Shown: positions 25,869 to 34,729 of the stretch, one piece after another | How the letters are laid out: the number at the start of each line of letters is the position of its first letter | Numbering within the stretch: position 1 is the first letter of the stretch | Source of the DNA: Pseudomonas sp. 21 | GTDB taxonomy: Bacteria; Pseudomonadota; Gammaproteobacteria; Pseudomonadales; Pseudomonadaceae | Length of the DNA stretch: 64,000 nucleotides | Direction of reading: 5' to 3' | Assembly (NCBI RefSeq): GCF_000955805.1 | Contig: NZ_JYOA01000002.1 | Span: 109,868-173,867 of the forward strand | Notes under the pieces: generated by a model | Told to the model about the DNA's origin: nothing | Seen by the model: the letters and a program-made list of their open reading frames with translations, nothing else | Database searches by the model: none | Position numbers and translations under genes: made by a program

Positions 25869-26957
25869 TCAGGCGGCTTGCGAGCCGATGAAGTTGCGGC
25901 CGCGGGCGCCCTGCATGGCGAAGTCGATCATCGCTTCGGCCTCGGCGGACGTCACACCGTAATCGCCGAACTCGGTCTTGACCCCGAGGCGATGGAGGAA
26001 TTCACGCAGGCGCTGCTGGGCGCCCTGCAGGTCGCTGCCGAAGACGCGTTGCAGCACGCGGTCGCGGTCGGCGTCGCGGCCCCAGGCCAGGCCCAGCACC
26101 AGCGGCAGGGTGAACGAGCAGGCGATGCCATGGGGCAGGCCGTGGCGCAGGGTCATCTCGTAGGAGATGGAATGGGCCAGCGCGGTCTTGGTGTTGGAGA
26201 AGGCCATGCCGGCCTTCAGCGCGGCCAGCGCCATGCGCGAGCGCAGTTCGCGGTTGCCCAGGTCCTGCTGCAGGTGCGGCAGGCAGTCGAGGATGTCCTC
26301 GATGGCGGAGAGGGCGAAGGTGTCCGAGATCGGGTTGGCGTTGTGGTTCCAGATCGATTCCAGGGCGTGGGACAACGCGTCCAGCCCGGTGGACACGGTG
26401 ACCCCGGCGGGCACGCTGAGCATCAGGTCCGGGTCGATCAGCGCCACCTGCGGCCAGGTGCAATCCAGGTGCAGGGAGTACTTCTTCTGTTGCTGCGCGT
26501 CCCAGAGGGTCGCCCAGGGCGTCACTTCGCTGCCGGTGCCGGCGGTGGTCGGCGCGGCGACCAGTGTCTTGTGCCGCGCCGGGACGAAGGGCTTGCCGGC
26601 GGCCAGCAGGTCGAGCAGTTCGTCGAAGCGCCCGGACCCGGTGCCGACGACCAGCGCCTTGGCGGTGTCGATGGCGCTGCCGCCGCCGAGGGCGAATACC
26701 GTGGTGCAGTCGCCCGCTTCACGCCAGAAGCGCTCGTGCACGTTGCGCAGCCAGGCCACGTCGGGGTTGGGTTGCACGTCGTCGATGACGTAGGCGAGGC
26801 GTTCCCCCAGCAGGTGGCGGACGCGTTCGATCAGCCCCAGTTGCGCGGCTTCGGGGAAGGTCACCAGGGCGACCTTGCCGTCGCTCAGCTCGGCGATGCG
26901 GTCCAGGCTGCCGCCGCCGAAAACGGTGGCGACCGGATTGTGGAATCGGGCAGGCAT
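25869..26957 (-). CDS. Iron-containing alcohol dehydrogenase of phosphonate loci
   Basis: This is a 362-residue group III dehydrogenase with the dinucleotide loop ALGGGSAIDTAKAL, TTAGTGSEVTPWAT, and metal ligands in GLDALSHALE (Asp, His) and LAHSISYEMTLRHGLPHG (two His). It fits the family of Fe-ADHs known to co-occur with phosphonate genes, where relatives interconvert phosphonoacetaldehyde and 2-hydroxyethylphosphonate. Here, before phnX and with no transaminase, it most simply oxidises hydroxyethylphosphonate to feed PhnX. The start at 26957 has an AAGGAA site. Confidence 0.87.
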   Translation of the reverse strand: MPARFHNPVATVFGGGSLDRIAELSDGKVALVTFPEAAQLGLIERVRHLLGERLAYVIDDVQPNPDVAWLRNVHERFWREAGDCTTVFALGGGSAIDTAKALVVGTGSGRFDELLDLLAAGKPFVPARHKTLVAAPTTAGTGSEVTPWATLWDAQQQKKYSLHLDCTWPQVALIDPDLMLSVPAGVTVSTGLDALSHALESIWNHNANPISDTFALSAIEDILDCLPHLQQDLGNRELRSRMALAALKAGMAFSNTKTALAHSISYEMTLRHGLPHGIACSFTLPLVLGLAWGRDADRDRVLQRVFGSDLQGAQQRLREFLHRLGVKTEFGDYGVTSAEAEAMIDFAMQGARGRNFIGSQAA

Positions 26958-27152
26958 GGGCAGTTCCTTGTTGTTGTTTGAACGTGCGGCCATGCTCGGG
27001 GCCTCGTCGGTTTCGTTCCAATCGATTGATTGCAGGTGGGCATCGGCCTGACCGATAACGGTGGGTGCGGGCATCTGGCAAAACTCCAGGCATGAGCCTG
27101 CCCGGCGCGCGCCCGGAAGGCGCACGCGGCAGGGTTGAAAGGGGCGGGTGGA

Positions 27153-27971
27153 TCAGTGTCGGCCGTTGCCCTGGATGGCGTGGCGCAGGCGGTTGGAGAG
27201 CAGGTCGGCGAGCACCACCATGACGGTGATGACGAGGATGCAGGTGGCGGTCTCCGGGTACTTGAACAGCTTCAGGCTGCTGACCAGTTCGAAGCCCAGG
27301 CCGCCGGCGCCGACCATGCCGAGCACGGTGGCCGAGCGCAGGTTGACCTCGAAGCGGTAGAGCACCACGGCGATCCACGCGGTGATCACCTGCGGCAGCA
27401 CGCCGAAGGCGATCACCTGCAACGGCCGCGCGCCGGTGGCCTGCAAGGCTTCGATGGGGCCCTGGTCGATTTCCTCGATGCTCTCGGCGAAGAACTTGCC
27501 GAGCATGCCCACGCCGTGCAGCGCCAGGGCCAGCACGCCGGGGAAGGGGCCGAGGCCGACCGCCGAGACGAACACCAGGGCGAGGATCAGCTCGTTGATG
27601 CTGCGGATGACGTTGAGCAATTGCCGCGTACCGAGGTACAGCCAGCGGTTGCCGTGCAGGTTGCGCGCGGCGAGGAACCCCAGCGGCACCGCCAGGACGA
27701 TGCCCAGCAGCGTGCCCCAGAGGGCGATCTGCAGGGTTTCCAGCGCCGGGTGCCAGAGGCTGGGGAGGATGCTCAGGTCCGGCGGCAGCGAGCGGCTGAG
27801 GAAGTCGCCGATCTGCGGCAGGCCGCTGGCCAGTTCGCTCCAGCTCAGCTGCGCGCCCTCGGCGCTCCAGTGCAGCAGGTAGATCACCGCCAGCACGGCA
27901 GCGCCGGTGGTCAGCCAACCACGCTTGCTCTGAGGCGTCTCGACCATCCACTGATGGCTTCGCAGGTTCAT
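27153..27971 (-). CDS. phnE: Phosphonate ABC transporter permease
   Basis: This 272-residue inner-membrane protein has six hydrophobic helices and the EAA loop with its conserved glycine (EALQATGARPLQVIAFGVLP) that docks on the ATPase. GAGGLGFEL is typical of PhnE. The start codon overlaps the stop of phnC (ATGA), so expression is coupled. It works with PhnC and PhnD to import phosphonates. After its stop, 195 bases separate it from the Fe-ADH gene. Confidence 0.93.
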   Translation of the reverse strand: MNLRSHQWMVETPQSKRGWLTTGAAVLAVIYLLHWSAEGAQLSWSELASGLPQIGDFLSRSLPPDLSILPSLWHPALETLQIALWGTLLGIVLAVPLGFLAARNLHGNRWLYLGTRQLLNVIRSINELILALVFVSAVGLGPFPGVLALALHGVGMLGKFFAESIEEIDQGPIEALQATGARPLQVIAFGVLPQVITAWIAVVLYRFEVNLRSATVLGMVGAGGLGFELVSSLKLFKYPETATCILVITVMVVLADLLSNRLRHAIQGNGRH

Positions 27972-28768
27972 GCGCCGGCTCCTGTGCTGCTGGTGTACAC
28001 CGCGCGAGCCGCCGCCTGGTAGGCGGTCGCCTCGCTGCTCGGGCGTTGCTGGTAGATCCGCTGTAGCGCCGAATCATCCAGTTCCCCGGCACGGCCGTCG
28101 AAGACCACGCGGCCGTTGGCCAGGCCGACGATGCGGTCGCCGAACTCGCGCGCCAGGTCCACCTGGTGCAGGTTGCACACCACGGTGATGCCCAGTTTGC
28201 GGGTGGCTTCGCGCAGGTAGTGCATGACCAGCTGCGCGGTCTTCGGGTCGAGGCTCGCCACCGGTTCGTCGGCGAGGATCACCTGCGGCCGCTGGGCCAG
28301 CGCGCGGGCAATGCCGACGCGCTGCATCTGCCCGCCGGACAGCGAATCGGTGCGCGCCTCGGCCTTGTGTTCCAGCTCCACCCGGCGCAGGCATTCGCGG
28401 GCCAGGGCGATGTCCTCGCGGCTGAACAGTTGCAGCACCGAGGCGAGGGTGCCGACGCAGCCCAGGCGGCCGGTGAGCACGTTCTTCAGCACCGACAGGC
28501 GCGGCACCACGTTGTGGTGCTGGAAGATCATTGCCACCCGGCGGCGCAGTTCACGCTGGTCGCGGGGCAGCAGCGCATCGACCCCGGCGACCTGCAGCGT
28601 GCCGCTGTCGGCCTGCGCCAGGCGGTTCATGCAGCGCAGCAGGGTGGACTTGCCGGCGCCGGACTGACCGAGGATCACCACGAACTCGCCGGCCTCGATG
28701 CGCAGGTCGATCCCGCGCAGCACCGGGTTGTCGCCGTAGCCCTTGGTCAGTTGGGCAACGCGGATCAT
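27968..28768 (-). CDS. phnC: Phosphonate ABC transporter ATPase
   Basis: The 266-residue ATPase has Walker A GQSGAGKSTL, the signature LSGGQMQRVGIARAL, Walker B VILADEPVASLD and the switch VCNLHQVDLA. Its length and the FQHHNVVPRLSVLKNVL Q-loop region match PhnC. The start overlaps the phnD stop and its stop overlaps the phnE start, each by ATGA, so phnD-phnC-phnE form a tightly coupled unit. Confidence 0.95.
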   Translation of the reverse strand: MIRVAQLTKGYGDNPVLRGIDLRIEAGEFVVILGQSGAGKSTLLRCMNRLAQADSGTLQVAGVDALLPRDQRELRRRVAMIFQHHNVVPRLSVLKNVLTGRLGCVGTLASVLQLFSREDIALARECLRRVELEHKAEARTDSLSGGQMQRVGIARALAQRPQVILADEPVASLDPKTAQLVMHYLREATRKLGITVVCNLHQVDLAREFGDRIVGLANGRVVFDGRAGELDDSALQRIYQQRPSSEATAYQAAARAVYTSSTGAGA

Positions 28769-29637
28769 TTCAGGCTCCGCAGGTCGAGGTCGAGCACCTT
28801 GGCGGTGTCGCGCACGACGTTGTAGGCGGCGTCGTTGGTGGGCTGGAAGCCATTGAGCATGCCCTGGTCGCCCCACGGTACGTCCTTGATCGAGGCGAAC
28901 GCGGCGACCAGTTTCTTCTGCAGTTCCGGGTCGAGGTTCTTGCGCCAGACCATGGGCGACTCGGGGATGTCGTCGGATTTCCAGACGACCTGGAAGTCAT
29001 CCTGCTGCACCTGGCCGGCGCTGATTGCCCCGGCGAGGATGCGGTCGGCCACGGCGGCGGCATCCACCTTGCGGTTCTCCACGGCGAGGATGCTGGCGTC
29101 GTGGGAGCCGGAGAAGATCACCCGCGAGAACAGCGCCTTCGGGTCATGCCCGGATTGCTCCAGGCCGGCCTTGGGGAACAGGTGGCCGGAGGCCGAGCTG
29201 GGGTCGACGAAGGCGAAGGTGTGGCCCTTGAGGTCGTCCAGGCTGCGGATGCCGCTGTCCTTACGGGCGATGATCAGGCTGTGGTAGGCGCTGCTGCCGG
29301 TCTTCTTGGTCACCGCCACGGCGAACGCGTCGGCGCCGGCCACCTGGTTCGCCAGCACGTAGGAGAACGGGCCGAGGTAGGCGACGTCCAGCTTGCCGGC
29401 GCGCAGGGCTTCGATCACGCCGTTGTAGTCGGTGGCCACGAAAGGCTTCACCGGCATGCCCAGGCGTTCCTGCAGCTGGTCGAGCACCAGCTGGCTGCTC
29501 TTGATCATGGCCTGGGAATCCTCGGAAGGGATCAGGCCGACGGTGAGGGCGTCCTGCGCCTGGGCAGTCGAGAGCAGGGCGGAGGCGAAGGCGAGCGGCA
29601 GCACGGCGAAGCGGAACAGTCTGGTCAGCGAAGTCAT
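28765..29637 (-). CDS. phnD: Phosphonate-binding periplasmic protein
   Basis: This 290-residue protein opens with a signal peptide (FAVLPLAFASALLSTAQAQ), then TVGLIPSEDSQAMIKSSQ, the PhnD-like ligand-binding start, and DVAYLGPFSYVLANQ. The segment HTFAFVDPSSASGHLFPK holds the residues that usually bind the phosphonate oxygens. It is the first gene of the minus-strand array and lies divergent to a LysR gene, with an operator-like palindrome between them. Confidence 0.94.
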   Translation of the reverse strand: MTSLTRLFRFAVLPLAFASALLSTAQAQDALTVGLIPSEDSQAMIKSSQLVLDQLQERLGMPVKPFVATDYNGVIEALRAGKLDVAYLGPFSYVLANQVAGADAFAVAVTKKTGSSAYHSLIIARKDSGIRSLDDLKGHTFAFVDPSSASGHLFPKAGLEQSGHDPKALFSRVIFSGSHDASILAVENRKVDAAAVADRILAGAISAGQVQQDDFQVVWKSDDIPESPMVWRKNLDPELQKKLVAAFASIKDVPWGDQGMLNGFQPTNDAAYNVVRDTAKVLDLDLRSLK

Positions 29638-29680
29638 GGCGTTACCCGGAGGTTGTGTTCGGTAGCGCCCAAGCTAGGGC

Positions 29681-29737
29681 TGTCATGTGACAGTCACGCC
29701 ATCAAATCAATATGGGTTTGCATGCAAATCCATTGAT
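29681..29737. promoter_or_regulatory. Operator-like palindromes in the phnD/LysR divergent promoter
   Basis: The 111-base gap contains TGTCA-TG-TGACA (29681-29692) and a perfect 12-base palindrome TTTGCATGCAAA (29717-29728). The latter is nested in a longer imperfect dyad running from ATCAAT (29706) to ATTGAT (29737). These are the natural candidates for binding by the LysR protein encoded at 29749. Confidence 0.6.
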
Positions 29738-29748
29738 AGGAGCTATGG

Positions 29749-30606
29749 ATGTCCACCGCCCGCCTGCGTACCTTCCTCGCCGTCGCCCGTCACGCCAGCT
29801 TCAGCGCCGGCGCACGGGCCATCGGCCTCAGCCAGCCGACGGCGACCACGCAGATCCAGGGCCTGGAGCGTGAGTTCAACGTCGAGCTGTTCCACCGCCG
29901 CGGCCGGCGCATCGAGCTGACCGCCGTGGGCCGCGCCTTGCTGCCCATCGCCCAGCAGATGTCGATGCTCGAATCCGAGGCGACCAACCTGCTGCGCGAT
30001 TCCGGCCAGCTCAATCGCGGCCAGCTGAAGGTCGGCGCGGTGGGGCCGTTCCATGTGATCGAGATGGTCGACCGCTATCGCCGCGACTATCCGCAGATCG
30101 ACGTGTCGATCCGTATCGGCAACTCGGCGTCGGTGCTCGCCGACCTGGAGAACTACGTGACCGATGTCGGCGTGCTGGCCGGGCTGCATGACGACCCGGC
30201 CTTCGTCGCCGAGCTGTATGCGCGGCACCCGGTGATCCTCTTCGCCCACGCCGAGCATCCCTTTGCCCGCCACGACGCGGTGCCGCTGCAGGCGCTCCAG
30301 GGCCAGCCGCTGCTGCGCCGGGAGCAGGGCTCGACCACCCGCGTGGCCCTGGAACGGGTGCTGGAAGCGGCGGATGTCACCCCGCGCATCGCCATGGAGA
30401 TCGGCAGCCGCGAGGCGCTGCGCGAGGCGGTGATCCGTGGCATCGGCATTGGCGTGGTGTCCGAGGCGGAGTACATCGCCGATCCGCGCCTGAAAGCCAT
30501 CCGCATCAGTGGCGACCCGGTGTTCACCGAGACCTACCTGTACTACCTGGCCGAGCGCCGCAGCAGCCAGGTGATCGCCTCCTTCCTGCGCACACTCGCG
30601 CGATAG
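29749..30606 (+). CDS. LysR-family regulator divergent from phnD
   Basis: This is a 285-residue LTTR with helix-turn-helix LRTFLAVARHASFSAGARAI and LSQPTATTQIQGLEREF, and an effector domain ending in REAVIRGIGIGVVSEAEYI. It resembles the LysR class linked to aminoethylphosphonate catabolism. AGGAG lies 8 bases before the ATG. Being divergent from phnD with palindromes in between, it is the probable regulator of the transporter genes. A second similar LysR lies before phnX. Confidence 0.9.
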   Translation: MSTARLRTFLAVARHASFSAGARAIGLSQPTATTQIQGLEREFNVELFHRRGRRIELTAVGRALLPIAQQMSMLESEATNLLRDSGQLNRGQLKVGAVGPFHVIEMVDRYRRDYPQIDVSIRIGNSASVLADLENYVTDVGVLAGLHDDPAFVAELYARHPVILFAHAEHPFARHDAVPLQALQGQPLLRREQGSTTRVALERVLEAADVTPRIAMEIGSREALREAVIRGIGIGVVSEAEYIADPRLKAIRISGDPVFTETYLYYLAERRSSQVIASFLRTLAR

Positions 30607-30692
30607 CACAGCCGCCGGGGCGGGCGTAAGGCTTGTCTTGCGGGCCGGGGGCCGGGTTATCCTGCGGCCCCCGTCGCCGTCACGAGACTGTC

Positions 30693-31823
30693 ATGTCGTC
30701 CGCTGCCGAGCAGGCGCTGCTGCGCCGCGCCGATCGAGATTCGCGCAACTCCGCCCAGGTGCTCGGCCTGTGCCTGCCGGCCGACGTGCTGCTCTACCTG
30801 CTGCTGCCGATGTACGCGGCGGATTTCGGCGTGACCCTGGTGGAAGCGGGCATCCTGCTGGCGGCCAATCGCCTGGTGCGCATCGTCGGCTACGGCTGGG
30901 TGGTGCGCTTCTACGCTCGTCATGGCGACCGCGCCGCCTGCAGTCTGGCTGCGTTCGCCACGGCGTTCTGCGCGCTGGCCTCGGCGACGCTCTCCGGGTT
31001 TGCCGTACTGCTGGTGTTTCGCCTGGTCTGGGGCCTGTGTTTCGCCACCTTCAACCTCAGCACCCAGACCCTCGCCACCGCTGAAGCGCAAGGCGCCGCG
31101 CGGCGCGCCGGACGCTCGCGGGCGACCTTGTCCATCGGGCCGATGCTGGCCCTGCCGCTGGGGGCGGTGATGGCCCAGGCCTTCGGGCCGCGCAGCGTCT
31201 TCTTCGTGCTCTGCGTGGCCGCCCTGTGCGGCCTCTGGCGTGCCCGCGCGCTGCCGGCCACCGGGCACGAGATTCCCGTCAGCAGCGGTCGCCGCCTGCG
31301 CCTGCCGGACAGCATCGCCACCTGGTCCTTCATCGAAGGCGTGACCCTGGACGGCCTGTTCATCTTCGGCCTGTCGCTCTACGCGCAGACCCACCTGGGC
31401 GGCACCGGCGTGCTGGTGGCGGGCATCCTGATGGCCGTGCGTTATCTCAGCGAGATGCTCTTCAGCCCGTTCGGCGGGCGGCTGGCGGACCGCTTCGGCG
31501 CGCTGCGCATGCTGGTGATCCTGTCGCTGGCCACCTCGCTGGCGCTGCTGATGTTCGGCAGCTACTGGCTGTTCGTCGGCGCCTTCTTCGTGCTGGTGTT
31601 GCGCGCGCTGCAACTGCCGCTGGTGGTGACGCTGGTGGCGCAGCGCAACCCGCAGGCGCGCATCCAGGCGCTGGCCGGCAATGCGGTCTGGCGCGATATC
31701 GGCGCCGGCCTCGGGCCGATCCTCGCCGGCGTGCTGCTGCCGCAGGTGCCGGCGATCTGGGCCTACGCGGGGGCGGCGCTGATACTGGCGCTCAGTGCGC
31801 TGGGGTGTGCCTGGCGGCGCTGA
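30693..31823 (+). CDS. MFS permease, cargo unknown
   Basis: The 376-residue protein has about 11-12 hydrophobic segments with the MFS loop GGRLADRFGALR between helices 8 and 9 and an N-terminal half starting ADVLLYLLLPMYAADFGV. It is short for an MFS member. No accessory gene points to a cargo; efflux of a small molecule is possible. The ATG at 30693 is chosen by the membrane topology and a CGAGAC element. Confidence 0.8.
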   Translation: MSSAAEQALLRRADRDSRNSAQVLGLCLPADVLLYLLLPMYAADFGVTLVEAGILLAANRLVRIVGYGWVVRFYARHGDRAACSLAAFATAFCALASATLSGFAVLLVFRLVWGLCFATFNLSTQTLATAEAQGAARRAGRSRATLSIGPMLALPLGAVMAQAFGPRSVFFVLCVAALCGLWRARALPATGHEIPVSSGRRLRLPDSIATWSFIEGVTLDGLFIFGLSLYAQTHLGGTGVLVAGILMAVRYLSEMLFSPFGGRLADRFGALRMLVILSLATSLALLMFGSYWLFVGAFFVLVLRALQLPLVVTLVAQRNPQARIQALAGNAVWRDIGAGLGPILAGVLLPQVPAIWAYAGAALILALSALGCAWRR

Positions 31824-31907
31824 GCCGGCGAGATGCGCGGATTGTTCAAGCGCCGGTGACGCGGCAACGGGAACACTGGCGACTCCCACTTGCACCGGAG
31901 TTGCCCC

Positions 31908-32804
31908 ATGCGACACCTCTACGCCCCCGCGTTCTTCTTCGGCTTCATCGGCCTGGCCCTGTACCTGGTCGGTGAAGGTGTATCGCTGCTCTGCCTGCCG
32001 GTGCTGTTGCCGCTGGCGATCCTGCTGGCCTTTCTTGCCGAGCGGTTCTGGCCCTATCGAGCGGGCTGGAACGACAGTCATGGCGATGGCGCCCGCGACC
32101 TGGCCCATGCGCTGGTCAACGAGACACTGAATGCCTTGGGTATCGCCGCCATTCCCTTGATGGCGGTGTGGTTGCCGCATTTCGCCCTGTGGCCGGTGGA
32201 CTGGCCGCTGGCGCTGCAACTGCTGGCGGCGCTGCTGATCGCTGACTTCGGCATCACCCTGGTGCACTACGCCAGTCACCGTTCTGCGCTGCTCTGGCGT
32301 CTGCACGCGGTGCACCACAGCGTGACGCGCATGTACGGCTTCAACGGCCTGATGAAGCACCCGCTGCACCAGATGCTCGAAGCCCTGGGCGGCACGCTGC
32401 CGCTGCTGTTGCTCGGTGTTCCCGTTGAGGTTGCGGCGTTGCTGGCCTTTGCCATCGCCATCCAGTTGCTGCTGCAGCACAGCAACGTCGACATGTGCAT
32501 CGGTGTGCTGCGCCATGTGTTCGCCTGGGCGCCGCTGCACCGCCTGCATCACCTGAAGTACGGCACCGCGGGCGACGTCAACTTCGCGCTGTTCTTCAGC
32601 TTCTGGGACCGCCTGCTGGGTACCGCGCTGTACCTGCCCGGCTATGAGCTGGCAGAGGACGACCTGGGGATCGGCGACCGGCCGGACTACCCGCTGGCGT
32701 ACTTCGCGCAGCTCGGCGAGCCGTTCCGCCGCGTTGATTCCGCGCACCCGCCGGCACCGTTACCAGCGGAGTTACAGCGTGCGGGAGTTGGCGTGCGCGG
32801 ATAA
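31908..32804 (+). CDS. Sterol desaturase/fatty-acid hydroxylase family membrane protein
   Basis: This 298-residue membrane protein has the di-iron histidine clusters of the superfamily: HYASHR, HAVHHSVTRM, HSNVDM and HRLHHLKYG, set between hydrophobic helices. Such enzymes hydroxylate or desaturate lipids; the bacterial substrates are mostly unknown. A CCGGAG element precedes the ATG. It follows the MFS gene by 84 bases and may be co-transcribed. Confidence 0.88.
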   Translation: MRHLYAPAFFFGFIGLALYLVGEGVSLLCLPVLLPLAILLAFLAERFWPYRAGWNDSHGDGARDLAHALVNETLNALGIAAIPLMAVWLPHFALWPVDWPLALQLLAALLIADFGITLVHYASHRSALLWRLHAVHHSVTRMYGFNGLMKHPLHQMLEALGGTLPLLLLGVPVEVAALLAFAIAIQLLLQHSNVDMCIGVLRHVFAWAPLHRLHHLKYGTAGDVNFALFFSFWDRLLGTALYLPGYELAEDDLGIGDRPDYPLAYFAQLGEPFRRVDSAHPPAPLPAELQRAGVGVRG

Positions 32805-32861
32805 CCCGTTTCGCCGCGGAATCGGCGTTCAACGGGATGCATCGATAAGCAACGCCCCTCT

Positions 32862-32906
32862 GTAGGAGCGGGCCATGCGCACGATCGCGGGCATGGCCCG
32901 CTTCTA
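32862..32906. repeat. REP hairpin of the GGGCATGGCCCGC type
   Basis: TAGGAGCGGGCCATGC is followed after a short loop by GGCATGGCCCGCTTCTA on the opposite arm. This is a different REP family from the 8.1-kb copy. It sits between convergent gene ends. Confidence 0.8.
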
Positions 32907-32989
32907 CGGGTGAACTCCTGCGCAGGGGCGGCGCGTTTTCCCGGAACTCAATCGCACGGCGCCCCTGCTTGCGCGCAGCGGAGGTTTGC

Positions 32990-33673
32990 CTAGCTCAGCA
33001 AGCGCAGCTTCAGCTGGCGCAGCGTCAGGTCGGCACGGATGCCGAACTGGCTGCGCACACTGCGGGAGAAGTGCGCGGAGTCGGCGAAGCCCGCCGCGAT
33101 GGCGGCGCTGGTCAGGCTGTCGCCGGCCATGGCCAGACGCAGCGCCTGGCGCAGCCGCTGCCAGAGCACCAGGCGGCGCACCGACAGCCCCAGCGTGCCG
33201 CTGAACAGCCGCTCCAGTTGGCTCAACGATAGCGCAGCTTCTTCGGCCAGTTCCTGGGCGGGCAGGGCGCCATCGTCCAGGGCGCGGATGCGTTGCAGGG
33301 CCTTGCCCAGGCGCGGGTCGAGTGCACGGCGAGGCAGGGCTTGCAGTTGCGCGGCGAGCGCTGGCAGGTCCGGCCCGGTTGCTCGGCAGACGCGTTCCAG
33401 GTCGGCCAGCTCGAAAGCCAGCGGTTCGGCGAAGAGGGTGATGACGGGCTGCTCGCTGGCCTGAATGGCATGGCGCCGGTTCGATGGGATCACCAGCAGC
33501 GGCCCTCGCTGCGGTTGCTCGTCCACCAGTGCCTGCACGTCGTCTGCGCGAGCCATCAGCAACTGATGCGCGTAGTGCGCGTGGGGGCGGGCGTGGCCGG
33601 TGATGCCGGCGACCAGGCAGAAGTCCGCGCCCAGCCACAGCTCGCCTTGCCAGGCCTTCTCACGCGTGTTCAT
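32990..33673 (-). CDS. AraC-family transcriptional regulator
   Basis: The 227-residue protein has an N-terminal cupin-like sensor region (GHARPHAHYAHQLLMA) and a C-terminal pair of helix-turn-helix motifs (LSLSQLERLFSGTLGLSVRR, ITSAAIAAGFADSAHFSRS-like). Its ATG overlaps the stop of the upstream LysR gene (ATGA), and no independent ribosome site is evident, so it is translated by coupling. Two regulators in one transcript next to a divergent dehydrogenase gene is an unusual layout. The targets are unknown. Confidence 0.85.
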   Translation of the reverse strand: MNTREKAWQGELWLGADFCLVAGITGHARPHAHYAHQLLMARADDVQALVDEQPQRGPLLVIPSNRRHAIQASEQPVITLFAEPLAFELADLERVCRATGPDLPALAAQLQALPRRALDPRLGKALQRIRALDDGALPAQELAEEAALSLSQLERLFSGTLGLSVRRLVLWQRLRQALRLAMAGDSLTSAAIAAGFADSAHFSRSVRSQFGIRADLTLRQLKLRLLS

Positions 33674-34560
33674 GGGCTGCGCCCGAACGCGTCGATGGAG
33701 AAGTCGAGGAAGCTGCGCAGTTTCGGCGTCAGCCTCCGGTCCGGAGCGTAGAGCATGTGCATCGGTGAGCTCGGCACCTCGTACTGCGGCAGCAGGTGAA
33801 CCAGCGTGCCGTTGCGCAGAGCCTCGCCAACCAGCTCCCGAGGCTGCAGCACGACTCCCAGCCCGGCGACGGCGGCGGCCAGCAGCGGGTCGCCCTGATT
33901 GATCGTCAAACGGCTTGTAATCGGCACCTCGATACGCCCGTCCGGGCCGTCGAAAGTCCAGCTGGATCGACCATCGGAAAAGGCGAAACCCAGGCATTCG
34001 TGCTGGCTCAGGTCCCGGGGTGTGCGGATGGCCGGGCGGCGAGCGAGGTAGGAAGGGGCGGCGCACAGCAGCAATTGGTACGGAGCGAGGGCAACCGCCT
34101 TGAGGCGGCTGTCGGCCAGCTCGCCGATGCGGAACACCACGTCGTAGCCGTCGTTGACCAGGTCCACCAGTTCGTTGGACAGCGTCAGGTCCACTGATAC
34201 CTGCGGGTAGCGCACCATGTATTCGAGCAGGCGCGGCGACAGGGTACGCATGCCGAAGGTCACCGGGGCATTGATCCGCAGTCGACCGCTGGGTGTGCCG
34301 CGGGTTACGGCGGCCAGGTTCTCCGCCGCCTCCATGTCCGCCAGGATCAGCTTGGCGCGCTGGTAGAAGGCCCGGCCGAAGTCGGTGAGGCTCTGCCGCC
34401 GCGTGGTGCGGTTGAGCAGCGACAGGCCCAGGTGCTGCTCCAGCATCTTTACCTGCTTGCCGACCAGTTGCGACGACAGCTGCAGTTCTTCGGCAGCGGC
34501 GCTGAAGGATCCCAGCTCCACTGCCTTGACGAAGACGGCCATCTGCTCGAGGCGGTCCAT
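33670..34560 (-). CDS. LysR-family regulator (DsdC/CrgA-like subgroup)
   Basis: This is a 296-residue LTTR with helix-turn-helix MAVFVKAVELGSFSAAAEEL and LSSQLVGKQVKMLEQHL, and the VFRIGELADSRLKAVAL segment common in the AaeR/CrgA-like group. It is divergent from the zinc-less dehydrogenase gene at 34730 (169-base gap), its likely target, and overlaps the downstream AraC gene by four bases. Confidence 0.9.
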   Translation of the reverse strand: MDRLEQMAVFVKAVELGSFSAAAEELQLSSQLVGKQVKMLEQHLGLSLLNRTTRRQSLTDFGRAFYQRAKLILADMEAAENLAAVTRGTPSGRLRINAPVTFGMRTLSPRLLEYMVRYPQVSVDLTLSNELVDLVNDGYDVVFRIGELADSRLKAVALAPYQLLLCAAPSYLARRPAIRTPRDLSQHECLGFAFSDGRSSWTFDGPDGRIEVPITSRLTINQGDPLLAAAVAGLGVVLQPRELVGEALRNGTLVHLLPQYEVPSSPMHMLYAPDRRLTPKLRSFLDFSIDAFGRSP

Positions 34561-34729
34561 TGGAAACCCTGCGTTTCAAGTGTCCGGCCATCCTAGGCCT
34601 TTATCCGCGCCGGGCCAACGCCTAGATTTTCTCCCATGCCGCGGACGGTCGACGCATCGCGCCGCGGACTTTCTACACTCCCATTCCGGCCGGCGCTTTC
34701 GCCCCGGCCCCGTAAAGAGAGAGGTTGTC

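Noticed and set aside
30657-32747. 696-codon open frame antisense to the MFS and sterol-desaturase genes
   Set aside because: The product is Gln/Arg/Ala-rich without any fold, while the plus-strand genes have membrane helices and histidine motifs.
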